Part shown: positions 1 through 11,161 of the stretch, one piece after another
Layout: each line of letters starts with the position of its first letter
Numbering within the stretch: position 1 is the first letter of the stretch
Assembly: GCA_004380135.1 (NCBI GenBank)
Contig: QXCR01000067.1
Span: 62,001 to 126,000, forward strand
Origin: Stemphylium vesicarium
Taxonomy: Eukaryota > Ascomycota > Dothideomycetes > Pleosporales > Pleosporaceae
Length of the DNA: 64,000 nucleotides
Direction: 5' to 3'
The notes under the pieces: generated by a model
Seen by the model: the letters and a program-made list of their open reading frames with translations, nothing else
Told to the model about the DNA's origin: nothing
Databases searched by the model: none
Program-made: the position numbers and the translations under genes

Positions 1-1562
1 AGGTAGGGTCGTATATAGTCAAGCTGGTGTCGGCGAGATGGACAGCAGGGAAAGTATGATAGGCGTAGGCATACGCTCTCTTGACTGAACTCGTGAGCGC
101 ATAAGCGTTGCAGGTGAACTGCCATTCCGTCATAGCTGCAGAGGCGCGCGCAACATTCTCGGTGTAGCCGTACGAACCGTCGAAAACCGGGGGGTAAAGC
201 TCAGTGGTAATGTACTCCAAGACTTCAGGGCTGGCGTCGGGAAATACGCGACTGACAAATTTGTCAAATTCAGCATCGGTCTTGATTGGTGGTGAGAAAC
301 CAAGGGCTTCATCCTTGTCATGGCTGACAAGGACACTGACTGATTTGTCGAAATTGCCTTGCTGGAGCTGGCGCTTGGGGTCGTCAACCACAAGCACTCC
401 ATCTCTCGACGGCCCGTAGATGAAAGAGCTCTGGCCTGCGCCTGCGACCTGAGCAGCGTTTGCCAAGATGACCGTATCAGAGGACACGGTGTGAGCATCA
501 GCAAGTGTCTTTACCCCCACCATGCGCAGGAATTCTTCGAGGTCGGCATCGAGACCCGCAGCGGTCTGTGTAACAAGGTTTGCAGGCGATTGGATGAAAG
601 CCTTCTTGAAGACGTTTTTAACCACGCCTCCAAAGGCGGTCAAGTGATGAACAATGGAACTAGCGCCAGCGGAAGAGCCAGCAACCATGATGTTGTTGTC
701 GTCGCCACCGAATAGGTGAATCCTGTCTTTGACCCATTGCAGCGCGAATCGCTGGTCATACAGAGCAACATTGGGAACACCACCAGCTGACGCGAACGCA
801 GGACCAGAGAGCCAACCCAGTGCGCCAAGACGGTAGTTAAGTGACACAACGACCACGTCCGATTTGTACGCCTCCTTTGCGCGAGCGATCCAACCATTGA
901 AAGAGTTTTCAGCCTTATTGCCCGAGGTATAACCACCACCTATGAGAATAAGTTAGAAGTTGAGCGCAAGATTGGAAGGAGTCTGCGTACCATGGATGTA
1001 AACTATGACAGGAAGCTTTTGGCTGGAGCTAATCACATTCAGAGCAGACTCCGGAACATACAAGTCCAAAAACAGGCAGTCTTCGGTCTCGCGAGGATCA
1101 CGAGGTGTAGGAGAGGAGGCGTTTGTGCGCGAGTATGAATATGTGATATTCGGAAGCGTCCCAGCAACAAGATACGTGTAGGCCCAGGTATAGGCATCAG
1201 CGAACCAGTTTGGAGATGCTTGAGGGCAAATGCGATCTTCGCGTCCGTCATCGATGGAAGTATAGTTTGTTGTTGGGGTTTGAGGGTGCTGGAAGCGAAG
1301 TGGACCAACTGGGGGCGCTGCGTATCGAATGTTTGAGAAGGTATATGTACCTAATTCGGACTTTGTTTTTTTACCATGCATTAGATATCGCAGACTCGTG
1401 CCTAAGATGTGCCATGTAACTTACATTATATGCGGAAGCGCGTTGTAGGCCATAACCGATGTCGACTACTGGCAGTTCGCTGGAAACGTTCTGTGCAGTA
1501 CAGAGCAACTCAAGCGAGAGGAGCGCGGCGAGGCTGAGGTTGATTTTCGCGCGTGCAAACAT
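1..1562 (-). CDS. Secreted type-B carboxylesterase/lipase, C-terminus cut by the window edge
   Basis: Hydrolyses carboxylic esters outside the cell, judging from the family. The start is the ATG at 1562; an upstream in-frame TTG is not used. It opens a hydrophobic signal peptide (residues 1 to about 24). I place introns at 1361-1424 and 941-990, both GT-AG; after splicing the protein reads through SNIRYAAPPVGPLRF, the oxyanion-hole segment YIHGGGY and the nucleophile elbow GGDDNNIMVAGSSAGAS (G-x-S-x-G). These are hallmarks of the alpha/beta-hydrolase COesterase family. The acid and histidine of the triad fall in the part near or beyond position 1, so only about 460 residues are visible. Several Asn-x-Ser/Thr sites fit secretion. 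Substrate unknown; a cholinesterase-like or lipase-like role cannot be separated from sequence alone. Confidence 0.9.
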
Positions 1563-2390
1563 TGCGGCAGACCTGGATGAGGGATTCAAGTTGAAGTGAT
1601 CGGGTGGTGTATCTCAATGACTTTTTTCATGCGAAGAGTACAAGACATAAATACGATGATAACGTACAATGAGCTCGGGCCAGAAACCTAGGTTCAAGCC
1701 TTGAAGTTGTGAAAACGGTACTCTCCGGTAGATTGAGGAGCTTTGAACTGACCGCTCCAGTTTAAACTGAGTTGCGCGACGGCCGGCATGTGCATATCCG
1801 TAATTGTTCCGAGACAACACTTAACACTTGTACAAGTCGTGTAACGATTCCGTTTCGCACTCGTAGCCTTGTAGAAGAGTCTTGAAATCAGCGGTCTGCT
1901 CTTACGATTTGCGATGCAGGGTCTCACTCCCTTTGTATTCTCTACATTCAAGGTGTAAAGTAAGCCGAGAGCGGCGTATACTCCGGTCGAACCTGTGTCT
2001 GCTACTAGGAACATCAATGGTGGCTAGTAAATGACGTAGTCTCGGGCTTAGCACGCGATGACAAAATTGCCCGAAAGATTTAGCTGCCTCCACCTCGCAT
2101 TTTGGGCGTATTCGTGTTTGATACGCCCTCATATTCGCCCTTATAACGGTACCTTCCTGGAGAATTTAACGCCGCTACGGGGATTTGTAATGCAGGGCAA
2201 ACTAGCTGCGTTTTATGTCAGGATTGATTAGTTATCTGTCATGAGCTAAGATATCGGACCCGAACGTTCACCTCGTTCTCCGTACCAGTAACTCCGCTAG
2301 TTGATTCTCGCGTTTGTGTACTTATTCACAAGCTTTCCAGAATATGAAATCATTCAAACAAAAGAGTCCAGATACATTCAAAACTTCAAA
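1563..2390. other. Intergenic, no gene seen
   Basis: This stretch separates the divergent carboxylesterase (minus) and the gene starting at 2391 (plus), so it should hold both promoters. Open frames here are short, lack ATG-plus-splice structure and have no recognisable domain. I see no repeat. Confidence 0.6.
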
Positions 2391-3304
2391 ATGTCACGTA
2401 ATAATGTCTCTGCCACAAGCATCTCATCCACCTCATCCGACATATCCGACCACGTGAAAGGCCCAGGTCTTTTCTACGTGCGCTCCCGCGTCGCTCCGGC
2501 AGCGAAAGATATCTTCTCTAAGGCCAAATTTGTGGAATGGTATGAGGAACATGCCGAGGAAGTTGTGGCGAAATCTGGTATCCATTCCTTGTTCAGGTTA
2601 GCATCAACCCACCAACTTGATGGGTAAACGGATATTAATGAAACATGCATCTAGATATAATGCGACCAGTGAAACTAGCGCTTCCAATGCATCGAAGCCC
2701 TTCCTGACGTTTCCTGTCATGGAAGATATTGGCTTCCTGCTGTCCGAGGAGTTCAAGAGTGTCAGTACGGCAAGCCCAATTCTGCCTGGCTCGGGTAAGG
2801 TATACGACTTGATCGAATTTGATGTCAACTTTATGGCTTTGCGACAGGATACAGTGAGCGAAAAGGGGCATAGCAGTGCGTTTCCCGATCCTTGGTGATC
2901 GACCGTGTTGATATTAATGCTGTGCAGAACCGGCAAAGACCATCGTGACTATCGAAATTCAGCCGCCCACGGGCCTCGAGGCAGATGAAATCAATGCTTT
3001 TCTAAGCAAGCTGGTACGCGCGTTGGATGGACACTCGGGCTACACGCGCAGCCTCATCTTAGAAAGCTGTTTCTCTTTCGCCAGTGCAAAGGGCAAGAAG
3101 CCGGAGCCTGTTTCATTGGAAAGGGAGCACGAATTGCCGTCGTGGGTGGTGATTCATACGTTTAGTGGTGCAGTTGGTGATGATCTGGTGAAGCGGATAG
3201 AGCTGGATCTGCATAAAATGGATGAGAGTATTGGAGATATGCGGGGCGAGGTCAGGATGTGGAGCCTCCAAAAGGGTTTTGGAGAGGAAAGGTTGTTTCA
3301 GTAG
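2391..3304 (+). CDS. Hypothetical protein, 267 aa, three exons
   Basis: I do not recognise this protein. ATG at 2391 begins a Ser/Thr-rich N-terminus. Introns at 2597-2654 (GTTAGC...CTAG) and 2876-2927 (...GTGCAG) are needed to stay open and restore phase, giving exactly 268 codons including the stop. The middle part contains FYVRSRVAPAAKDIF and FVEWYEEHAEEVV, and later YDLIEFDVNFMALRQD. This pattern (a short F-x-V-R strand followed by an EWYEEHAEEV helix) resembles fungal EthD-like or dimeric alpha/beta-barrel proteins. That comparison is an inference only. There is no signal peptide or membrane segment, so a cytosolic protein is likely. It is divergent from the carboxylesterase and unrelated to it by sequence. 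Confidence 0.75.
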
Positions 3305-4026
3305 TCTTTCTGAGTCTGCCTGGATATGAGATCGCAGTCGGGCCTCCGCGAGCTGAACAGCTAAGCCTCGGCTAGGGGCAAACAATATCCTACGTTAACA
3401 ATCATGCAAAGCTTAGTAATCTGGCTGAACTGTGTAAATCTCACTTTTTCTTCGAAGCCTGATAGTTTGCGAGCGCCTTCGGGTCGACAAGGATGTGGAG
3501 ATCTTGCTATTGACACCACGGTCAAGTATTCGCATTTTTGAAACGACAGCGTGGGAAAGCAGGAACCGTCATGCAGTGGGACGTTAGAATACCGGAAATG
3601 AGTGAGGAGCTGTCGGGTAGTATGGTGATCTTAGGCGTGGGATGTGCCTACGATCAGTCGCGCCTTGAAAGGAAGGAGCAGGTAGCTACTGGTGGGACTT
3701 GGCGGTGACGCTGCAGTGAAGGATGGGCTTAGCGACTGAGCTGCAGTGATGCATGGCACCACTCGTCAAGCAACGTCTCTCCAAATCTTCCCAGAACCAC
3801 GTGATATGGCGGCTAAAACGCATCAAACACCAAGCCGGGCCATCTCTTGTGGCACTTTGCAGCCAATCACACGTACCTCTATACGCTACGCAACTCCAAT
3901 CTACCAGCATCTCTAAGCGAACATGGATCGCCTTATACGCCTACAGCATTACCTATAAACCTTTCGTAGTAAGTCAATCTAGGCTCGAAGTCAACGAAAG
4001 CAGCAATCGCAACCTCGCAGATAACA
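3305..4026. other. Intergenic, no gene seen
   Basis: The stretch between two plus-strand genes should contain the 3' end of the first and the promoter of the hydrolase at 4027. I find no convincing coding frame, RNA gene or repeat. Confidence 0.6.
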
Positions 4027-5032
4027 ATGGAACACCAAACATCGCGAGGATACCCAGACCCTTACAACGTGCGCGTCCATCCCTTCACTTCTTCCACCCC
4101 GTGTTCCTGCGCCTACGAGCATGGCACCGAACTGTCCAAGAACGCACTGGTGTTCATGGGTGGGCTTACTAGCGGGCCACATGCTATAGAGTACGTCAGA
4201 TATCTAGGAGATGAGGTTCTCGACACCATGAGAGAAAAAGACGAAACATCATACTCGCTATTCGAATTTCGGATGCGCAGTAGCTACACTGGGTTCGGGT
4301 ATTCGAGTCTGAAGAACGATATCGAGGATCTTGCGGCGTTGGTGAAATATCTAAAGGGCGAGGGTGTCGGGAAGAAGAAGGTGGTCTTGATAGGTAGTTC
4401 GACTGGTATGCCATCTTCTTCAGTTTTGCTCAATCCGATTGTTGTTATCGTCGCTGACGTGTGGGATAGGCTGTCAGGCTATCATGACGTACGCGGCTAC
4501 CATCCCATCGCCCCCGTCAGTCGACGGCTACATCTTGCAAGGGCCTACCTCGGACCGCGAGACGGCGAGTCTGCTCATGCCAGAAGATTTCGCTTGCAAT
4601 AGTCTCAAGCACGCTGAGGACCTTGTTGCCAAGGGAGAGGAAAACTCTGTCATGCCTGCCGCCTTCATTCCTCCGATTTTTTCATCTCCAATCACGGCAT
4701 ATCGCTGGCATTCTCTCATCTCCGTTGGTGGAGACGACGACTTCTTCTCCTCGGACATATCAGCTTCATCGCTCCAATCCACATTTGGCAAACTTGACAA
4801 GCCGACGCTGATCCTGATGTCAGAAAACGATGAGATGGTTCCGCCGACGGTGGATAAGGATGCGCTCTTGAAGAGGTGGTTGGGAGCGATCCAAGAGGGC
4901 TTGGCAAGTGATGGATGCAGTATAATACCGTCTGCGGATCATGCCTTGACAAGTGATCAGGCGAGAAGGTACTTTATAGCGAAAGTACAGCAATTTCTGA
5001 AGAAACTAGAGGTCGGGGTAGAGAAGCACTGA
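4027..5032 (+). CDS. UPF0613/DUF1749 alpha/beta hydrolase, 313 aa
   Basis: An alpha/beta-hydrolase of the fungal UPF0613 family, which includes the siderophore esterase SidJ. Visible features are LVFMGGLTSGPHAIEYV near residue 40, the substrate-side segment SYTGFGYSSLKNDIEDL, and the nucleophile elbow VVLIGSSTGCQ (G-x-S-x-G). The late strand LILMSENDEMVPP carries the acidic residue and SADHALT carries the catalytic histidine. A 64-nt intron (4406-4469) falls inside the elbow: GSSTG is completed across the splice, and the joined frame reads GCQAIMT. No signal peptide, so it is probably cytosolic. The siderophore-esterase role is only a family possibility, and no siderophore biosynthesis gene is nearby to support it. 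Confidence 0.88.
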
Positions 5033-5105
5033 GCAAACAAACGCGTAACATGCATAAATCTTATCTTATCAATCAAACCCAATACATCATGCTCCTCCTC
5101 CGCCT

Positions 5106-5707
5106 TCACAGAAATGCCGCCGCAGCGGCCGCCGCCAAAACCCCAAACTCAGCACGCATCCACTCGCCCGGCAGCGCCGTCGGCATCGCCGCCCCCGTCG
5201 AATCCGACGCCGACGTAGCGCGTGCCGCAATAACATTCCTCACGATGCTAAACTGATCGCTAACCTGCAGCTCCTTAAATTCGCGCGCCCTACTCGGCAG
5301 CGCCGTGTACCAATCCGGTATGGAGAAATACGTGGGCGTCTCGTCAGCCATGGTGACCTCGGCAGGGATACTGTAGTTGGAGGCGGTCGCGACCCAGGCA
5401 TCGATTTCGGAGCGCGCGGACGTGAGTGAGGATTGGTAGGGTTCCCCGAGCGAGCGGGTGAAGGCGCCGTAGGCTAGGTTCGCGTTGAGAAAGACGGATG
5501 TTGTCCAACTGGAGGCCTGAAGAAAGAAGTATGGTTAGAGGGGTTGTTCTTGCGCACGTGTTTAGGGCAAGGGGCTGTACATACGTCGGATGGGTTCGCG
5601 AATGTGGGGATCGCTGTGGTTGGGATCGGAGGCGTCGTGTATACCATGAAGTCGGCTTGGATTCCCGCTGCCGCGGCCAGTACGACAAGTCCTGTCTTTC
5701 CGAACAT
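5106..5707 (-). CDS. Putative GPI-anchored secreted protein, 177 aa
   Basis: ATG at 5707 opens a hydrophobic signal peptide (MFGKTGLVVLAAAAGIQA). One 68-nt intron (5517-5584) joins FANPSD to ASSWTTSVFLNANLAYGA in phase 0. The C-terminus is a Ser/Ala/Thr-rich stretch followed by a hydrophobic tail ending AAAAAAAFL, the layout of a GPI-attachment signal. The central part (NANLAYGAFTRSLGEPYQ, IDAWVATASNY, YFSIPDWYTALPSRAREF) has no motif I can assign. Likely a cell-wall or plasma-membrane-anchored surface protein. It is convergent with the hydrolase at 4027, with 73 bp between the stop codons. Confidence 0.75.
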
Positions 5708-6291
5708 ATTCGCGTGTTTTTAAACGTGTGAACGAGCGATGAAATGACAACAGTAACGAGAGTGTGCCTATGTGATGTTGCGACGCGACAATGTACAAGC
5801 ATCGGAAACGAGCGGTGGTGGCGCTATAGGGGCGGGTATATAAAAGAGCGAGCGTCGCAATGGTAACATGTAAGGATTTCTAAACATGATCCAAGACTTT
5901 CTTTCCTCGTATCATGTCGTACCTGCTCCACATTTTCGCTGATGGCGTCGTGGACGTTGCTGGGCGCGTGGAGGCTATGCTCATGCGATGCGATGACAGG
6001 TGGGACGTGCACGCGGGCGGGTATCGATAAGCTCCGCACCCTTTGACGTCATGATAGGAATGATAGGCACGATAGGAACGACTCTCTCAAGCATCACATC
6101 CATGCGCGTCGTCTCCATTTGAAGTCTCCAGCTTCTGAGACGACGTCTCACACGTTGTAGCAACTTTGGTGCTATGGAGACTGATAATGCAGTGTTCTTC
6201 GCAAGTCGGATAAGGGAATATTCTGAATATTTCATGCGCCAATCTAAAACTAAAACTATACTAAATATACCTCAGCACCACCGCGGATCAT
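5708..6291. other. Intergenic with a perfect CRE palindrome
   Basis: This is the promoter side of the putative GPI protein (5707, minus) and the 3' side of the carotenoid oxygenase (6292, minus). The only element that stands out is the octamer TGACGTCA at 6044-6051, about 340 bp upstream of the 5707 start. Confidence 0.5.
6044..6051. promoter_or_regulatory. CRE-like TGACGTCA site
   Basis: A perfect 8-bp palindrome matching the CRE/ATF consensus, upstream of the putative GPI-anchored protein. Binding is inferred only from the consensus. Confidence 0.35.
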
Positions 6292-7890
6292 TTATGCAGC
6301 AACCTGGTTTCCACGATTCGGCTTGGTGCGGTGCCAGTTCATATGGGTAAGCGGCGGAGGCACAACCAGCGGTTTCCCACTCAATTCCCTTGCATCGACC
6401 CAGTTCCCGTGGATCTGAGCTCGCATTCGCATCGGCAGCTCGATAACCGCAACAGGAGCCTGGAAGTCTCCCGCTGTATCTAGAATGACCACGTTTGTGA
6501 GGTTGACATCAAGGCGATCGACAGCAAAGATGATGTATCCATCGCCCTCGGGGGCATCGTCGGAACGCGGGATGTGGACGGGTTCTTGACAACGACAATG
6601 CGGTCCAGGATAGTAGACCTTGAGCTCGCCCGTGCTCTTGGTGAGCATCGCAGTCGCATTAAGTCCTTGGTAGATGTGCTTGTTTTCGAACAAATCCAGA
6701 GAACCATCCTCAGAGTAAAAGACGTTCATGAAGATGTGATCGTACTTTCTGCACTGGTAACGTTCATCGATGCGGCAAAATTCATTCGGGATGTCGACAA
6801 GGACAACAGGATCGGGAATCTGCGATTCGGAGGGCTTGCTCGGATCAATCTCGAGCCTGACCAGGTCACATAGTTCCGTTTTCGCAACCGGTTTCCCATT
6901 GGCCTGTTGCCAGAATGGGAAGTGGCCGTGGTGAGGCCAGACACCCTCAAAAAATATCTTCCCATCTTCTTCCCAGGCCCCGGCTGTGTGCAAGATCTCA
7001 GAGTTGTAGGGGTGGGTGTAGATGCGGCTTTCGTATGGCTTCCATCCTGAACCTTCCAGAGGCGACTCGGGACGACGCGGAGTCACTATGAACATGGCAG
7101 GCCGCTCAGTATCCCATATGATGGGAGAGGCACCTGGCTCCCTGCTGGGATTTGGAAGTGTCGGCCACTGACAAAAGACGTTCCAGTTATCCGTAATAGC
7201 CATGTCATGGACCGTGCCTGGCATAGACTGCTTGAACAGGTGCTCATTCTTGACGGTGCCCTGGCGATCGATGGAATAGGCGATGATCTCCTGTTTCATA
7301 AAATCGAGACTGTAAGTGACGAGCTCATCGACGTGAGGATCGACGTGGGGATGTGCTGTGAAGCTTGTGGTAGTGATCTGGTCGCCAAAGGGATCCTCGC
7401 CGGTAGTCTCAAGCGTGTCGGGATCCATGCTGTATGCCGGGTGTATCTCTACGAGCGCAAGCAATCTGCCGGCCCAATGGATAACGTTGGTGTTGCTGGT
7501 GGCGCCTAGCACAGCACTAATACACGGATGATGGCTCAATGGCTCATTGATGATATCCGACCAGAGAGTCTTCTTCGCGTTCCTCTCCACCTTGTACCGG
7601 TCGTTATGAACGTAGCGGACTTTGAAGTCAACGTGGCCTTTATGAATCCGGAAAGCGGTGACGGATCCATTGCCGCCGATGGGACTCAAGCCTTTGGGGG
7701 CTGGTGTCGCGAGATCCTGAGCGACACGATAGAACGTTCCGTCGATGCTATCGGGGATTGTGCCGCGCACCATGACATCCCCAATCTCTCCTTCCAAGCG
7801 GATCGGTATATCAAATCCAGCTAGGTCTTCGGTAAATGCCCATTGTGATGGCAGACCCTCGGCTCCTTTGATGGGTTGCGGAGTAGTCAT
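6292..7890 (-). CDS. Carotenoid cleavage oxygenase (RPE65/CCD/lignostilbene dioxygenase family), 532 aa
   Basis: A non-heme iron enzyme that oxidatively cleaves a double bond in carotenoids, apocarotenoids or stilbenes. Intronless; the ATG at 7890 gives MTTPQPIKGAEGLPSQW, and an upstream in-frame extension to 8046 is unlikely to be coding. Family marks: GTIPDSIDGTFYRVAQDL near the N-terminus, TAHPHVD (His about 180/182), MPGTVHDMAIT (His about 228), HTAGAWEEDGKIFFEG, and a C-terminal HGNWV. These supply the usual His ligands. No signal peptide is seen, so it is probably cytosolic. It is closer to the plant NCED/lignostilbene type than to the short retinal-forming fungal CarX. A Zn2Cys6 regulator lies immediately upstream on the same strand. 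Substrate unknown. Confidence 0.92.
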   Translation of the reverse strand: MTTPQPIKGAEGLPSQWAFTEDLAGFDIPIRLEGEIGDVMVRGTIPDSIDGTFYRVAQDLATPAPKGLSPIGGNGSVTAFRIHKGHVDFKVRYVHNDRYKVERNAKKTLWSDIINEPLSHHPCISAVLGATSNTNVIHWAGRLLALVEIHPAYSMDPDTLETTGEDPFGDQITTTSFTAHPHVDPHVDELVTYSLDFMKQEIIAYSIDRQGTVKNEHLFKQSMPGTVHDMAITDNWNVFCQWPTLPNPSREPGASPIIWDTERPAMFIVTPRRPESPLEGSGWKPYESRIYTHPYNSEILHTAGAWEEDGKIFFEGVWPHHGHFPFWQQANGKPVAKTELCDLVRLEIDPSKPSESQIPDPVVLVDIPNEFCRIDERYQCRKYDHIFMNVFYSEDGSLDLFENKHIYQGLNATAMLTKSTGELKVYYPGPHCRCQEPVHIPRSDDAPEGDGYIIFAVDRLDVNLTNVVILDTAGDFQAPVAVIELPMRMRAQIHGNWVDARELSGKPLVVPPPLTHMNWHRTKPNRGNQVAA

Positions 7891-8613
7891 TTTATGAGGA
7901 ATTGGCGGTAAAAGTCGAAGCTGATTTCGATTGGTTTTCGAAAAAAGATAGCGAAGAAGAATGCTCTGCTTGTGGTGAAGTATGAAATATATCTCTTCGG
8001 GGTCTTTGAAGAGCTTATATACTCGTGGGCGACTTGTTCTGCACAATAAGGCAGTCTTGGAATTGGCTCGATCTCAACACGCAATGTAGGCCTCCATACC
8101 CTTGAATCATTAAGCGCCTCCCATATCACCGACACCCAGGCGATACCTGGGCGTGGCATCGCGCACGATCACTTGTAGGGACATGCCCCACATGTCCATT
8201 CTCGAGCGTAAGCATGAAAGGTACCGTGATCAGATGTGGCCCAATGAGAGCTGAAGTAATTCACAAGCATGTTTTGTTTGTACACCGATGGAATGTAAAT
8301 TCGCTCTTGTCGGCTGCCGGAGCAAAGAGGTGTGTATGTCAGCACGGAAACCTTGCTAGACTTAATTTAGGTGCCTGCGGGAGCTAATCCTAAATCAGCG
8401 ATTTAAATCGCCAAGCTTCAGAAACCTCGGGGGGACGTTGGACCCCATTGCACTCACATCGCGATGAAAGCCGATCCCGATAAACTTTCAATCCACCTAC
8501 TGCCTCTCACCGGTTTGACATCTGCGCCCATAATAGCCCGGACCATGGGTTTCACGCCCAATACAAAAGACAGGAGCCTAGTGAGTGAAGCGTCTTGATT
8601 ATAGACTTCGACA
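7891..8613. other. Intergenic, promoter of the carotenoid oxygenase
   Basis: The stretch lies between two minus-strand genes. No further coding region or repeat is seen; it should hold the oxygenase promoter and the 3' end of the regulator gene. Confidence 0.55.
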
Positions 8614-10322
8614 CTAATTGCATGGAAAGTAAACCTCCCTGCTAGCCAGTAATTTGGCTATCAGCTGCGAGCGCCCAGCTCGGCTGGCGCTGAGTTCCTT
8701 CTCCTGACTGAAAACGCGCAAGGCAGCAGGAAGAGTGAAGAACGCAGACCAAAGTCCGTGATACTTGAACTCTGGCTGCAAAAGATACGACGTGCTGTCA
8801 CAGATCATGTCCGCCAGGGTGAGTACCGAGATCCTCTCTTCCTCTTTTATACATGCCTCTGTGTGGGTTTGCAGATGGTATGCTCTTGCCGTGGATGCAA
8901 TCTGGTACAATTTCTCCAGATGTGTTTTGACGACAATCTCAAAAGCCCAACAATGCGTCAGACTAGTCGCTGTCATCATATTAGGGAACCAAAGAGCACT
9001 TGCACCTGGTGAAGACCAGGTCTCAGGATCAGATCTTGACCACATCAAAGGATGCGACGCTTGGGCCTTGGACCTTCGCTCCCACTCCCGAAGTCTCGTG
9101 AGAAGGGTATGGAAATGGCGCCAGAGCCGGTCGACCATGCCAAGGTCTGGAGGGCCCATTGATCGGCTGATATTGAGGAATCTCTCTAATAGCGCCGGAA
9201 GCTCGCAAGACTCATTCAGGAGCTGCTGCATTATGGACACTGGTCTTCCGTAGAACGGCTTAGTGGTCCATTCCGCTCGCGCAAGAAACGTTCCCTGCTG
9301 GTTGAGTATCGAGCTTAACAGCTAGAAGACCCCGGAAAGATGTTAGTATGGTACTCAGTAAGCGACGGAATCGTGCGTGACCCACAAGCAAAGGCCTAAA
9401 CCCCACGAATATAGTGTGCATCGTACCGATACTAAAAGCTTCAGGCCCTAGCCTTTCGATCATATCTCCGATAGCTCTGACATGCATCATCCAGCCAGAT
9501 TTCAACTCCGGCGTTATGATCTCCACGCACAGTATGTTAGCTTCGAGGCAACAGGTACCTGTCATAGTAGAATGAGAACATACATCGACATCTGCCAAGC
9601 ACAGAATTGCAGCACAATGCTCAATGTGGAAGGTACCTCGGGCTTCCGCTACCGCTCGCGCCATATGCCCAAGCGACTCGCCGTAAATCTCCAGAATCTG
9701 GGACTGCGACACTTTCCTATTGCCGTCGTAATATCGGAGCGCAGTGGCTAAAGTCCGGATTGCAGGCACTAGCGGATAGTCGCTCCTTCTGGTTCTGGCG
9801 ATGAGCCCAAGGACATTAACCCACGCCCCGCAAATCTGGTTAAGCGACACATCGGCTTCTTCGGCTGTCTTATTACGGACGGGTGCGTATTGTTGCATGA
9901 TGAACTGAATATCTTCTTCGAGGTGAAGACAAGGCTGCGTAGTCTCAAGGGTGCCGGCCTTGGTAGAGGAGACTGAGCCCATGGTATCTAAAGGTGAAGC
10001 GCTTCGATTAGGGCGGAGAGTGTGAGCGTGCGTGTCCTCGACCACTGCGAGCCTGGGGACTTTAGACTTCTGTCCTTTCACTATTTTCGCCCTGACCCTG
10101 GTACCGACAGCGGGATTAGGCACGAAAACGAGTTGCTGTTTGTATCCGCTGCAACGAATTCGTCTAAACACACATTGAGAGCATCTTGGCTGTACGCCAT
10201 CGCACTTTGATATTGTTAATACATCGATCTCACGCATGCATCGCAATAGTAAGGAAAGAAAAACTCACGGCTAGCTTCTTAGCTCTACAATCGTGGCACA
10301 CGTTCCCGTTCTTTGGTCTCAT
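8614..10322 (-). CDS. Zn2Cys6 transcription factor, 526 aa
   Basis: A nuclear DNA-binding regulator of the Gal4-type zinc cluster family. The first exon (10269-10322) encodes VCHDCRAKKLA. A 64-nt intron (10205-10268) splits the zinc cluster, as is common in fungi. Splicing gives Cys at residues 9, 12, 19, 26, 29 and 36 (C-x2-C-x6-C-x6-C-x2-C-x6-C). Basic residues follow (GTRVRAKIVKGQKSK). A second intron (9322-9385) joins the helical middle region, of the kind often called the fungal transcription-factor regulatory region, to the C-terminal part. The second half has ALATALRYYDGN and helical leucine-rich segments but no named domain. It sits between the carotenoid oxygenase and a divergent SMP-30-like gene, which suggests but does not prove that it controls them. 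Confidence 0.9.
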
Positions 10323-11161
10323 TCTGGGATCGGGTAGGCTACGGAGAAAATGCCGCACGGCTCCAGGTAGAGTAAACTATTTAAGGACTTTTGTTTCGCC
10401 AAGATTTCAAAGTTACACCGCCGAGTCCAACTAAGCCGCCGTCTCAACTAAGATATTACTCGTCACGTGTCAAGGGCCTTGGCGATTTTAATCTCTAGAT
10501 GTAGGTTAGTGCATTTTGTTTCGTAAAGGGAATCTCCCAGACATTGATCATGTACGAACTTCGCGGAGTCAGCGCTTTTGCCTAAATCTAGAAGAGCCGG
10601 TCTAAGACTACTTGGCGAATAGGTTTTCACTATGGGGAAACTTCTGTGGATTATTCCGTGAACCCTGCCTTGCACAACGCATGACTGCGCATTCATTAAT
10701 GACGCACATCAGAAATCTACGGACACAGAGTGGCCACAGGGTTAATTGGGCAAGTGATTTTCATGCAGCACCGACCTTCAGGTGCACATGCATTTCCTTT
10801 CTTTCTGGATCCTCCAATCCGGTACATCGGATTTAAGGTTTACCAAGCACATGCTATCGAGGTCAACGCTAGACGCATTCGACAGATGAGAAAGGCTAAC
10901 GAGTTTAGTCTTTGATATTCTCACCATGTTCACGCGGCTTCGTCTTACAAATCGTTGGGCTCTTAATGAGTAGTATGTTGTCCAAGCTGCGGGCCGATGC
11001 TAGATGCTGAGAAACACCGATGGTGCCTTTGTATCAATTTCTCAGCAAACAATGCTTACGAAGCAAGCTGCTCTGCGCGACGATAATCAATCTTCCACAT
11101 GGTATAATACAAACTCGAATGATGGCTTTTCGAGTACTCAACTTCTCAGCTTCCTTCCACA
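10323..11161. promoter_or_regulatory. Shared divergent promoter region
   Basis: About 840 bp separate the start of the Zn2Cys6 regulator (minus) and the start of the SMP-30-like gene (plus). No coding frame is convincing. Head-to-head placement means both promoters are here. I cannot name a binding site with confidence. Confidence 0.5.

Noticed and set aside
1694..2132. Overlapping minus-strand frames of 76 and 107 codons in the gap before 2391
   Set aside because: No ATG in good context, no domain, no splice that joins them; they sit in the divergent promoter.
7891..8046. Longer carotenoid oxygenase starting at 8046
   Set aside because: The added 52 residues lack family similarity, while the ATG at 7890 gives a normal N-terminus.
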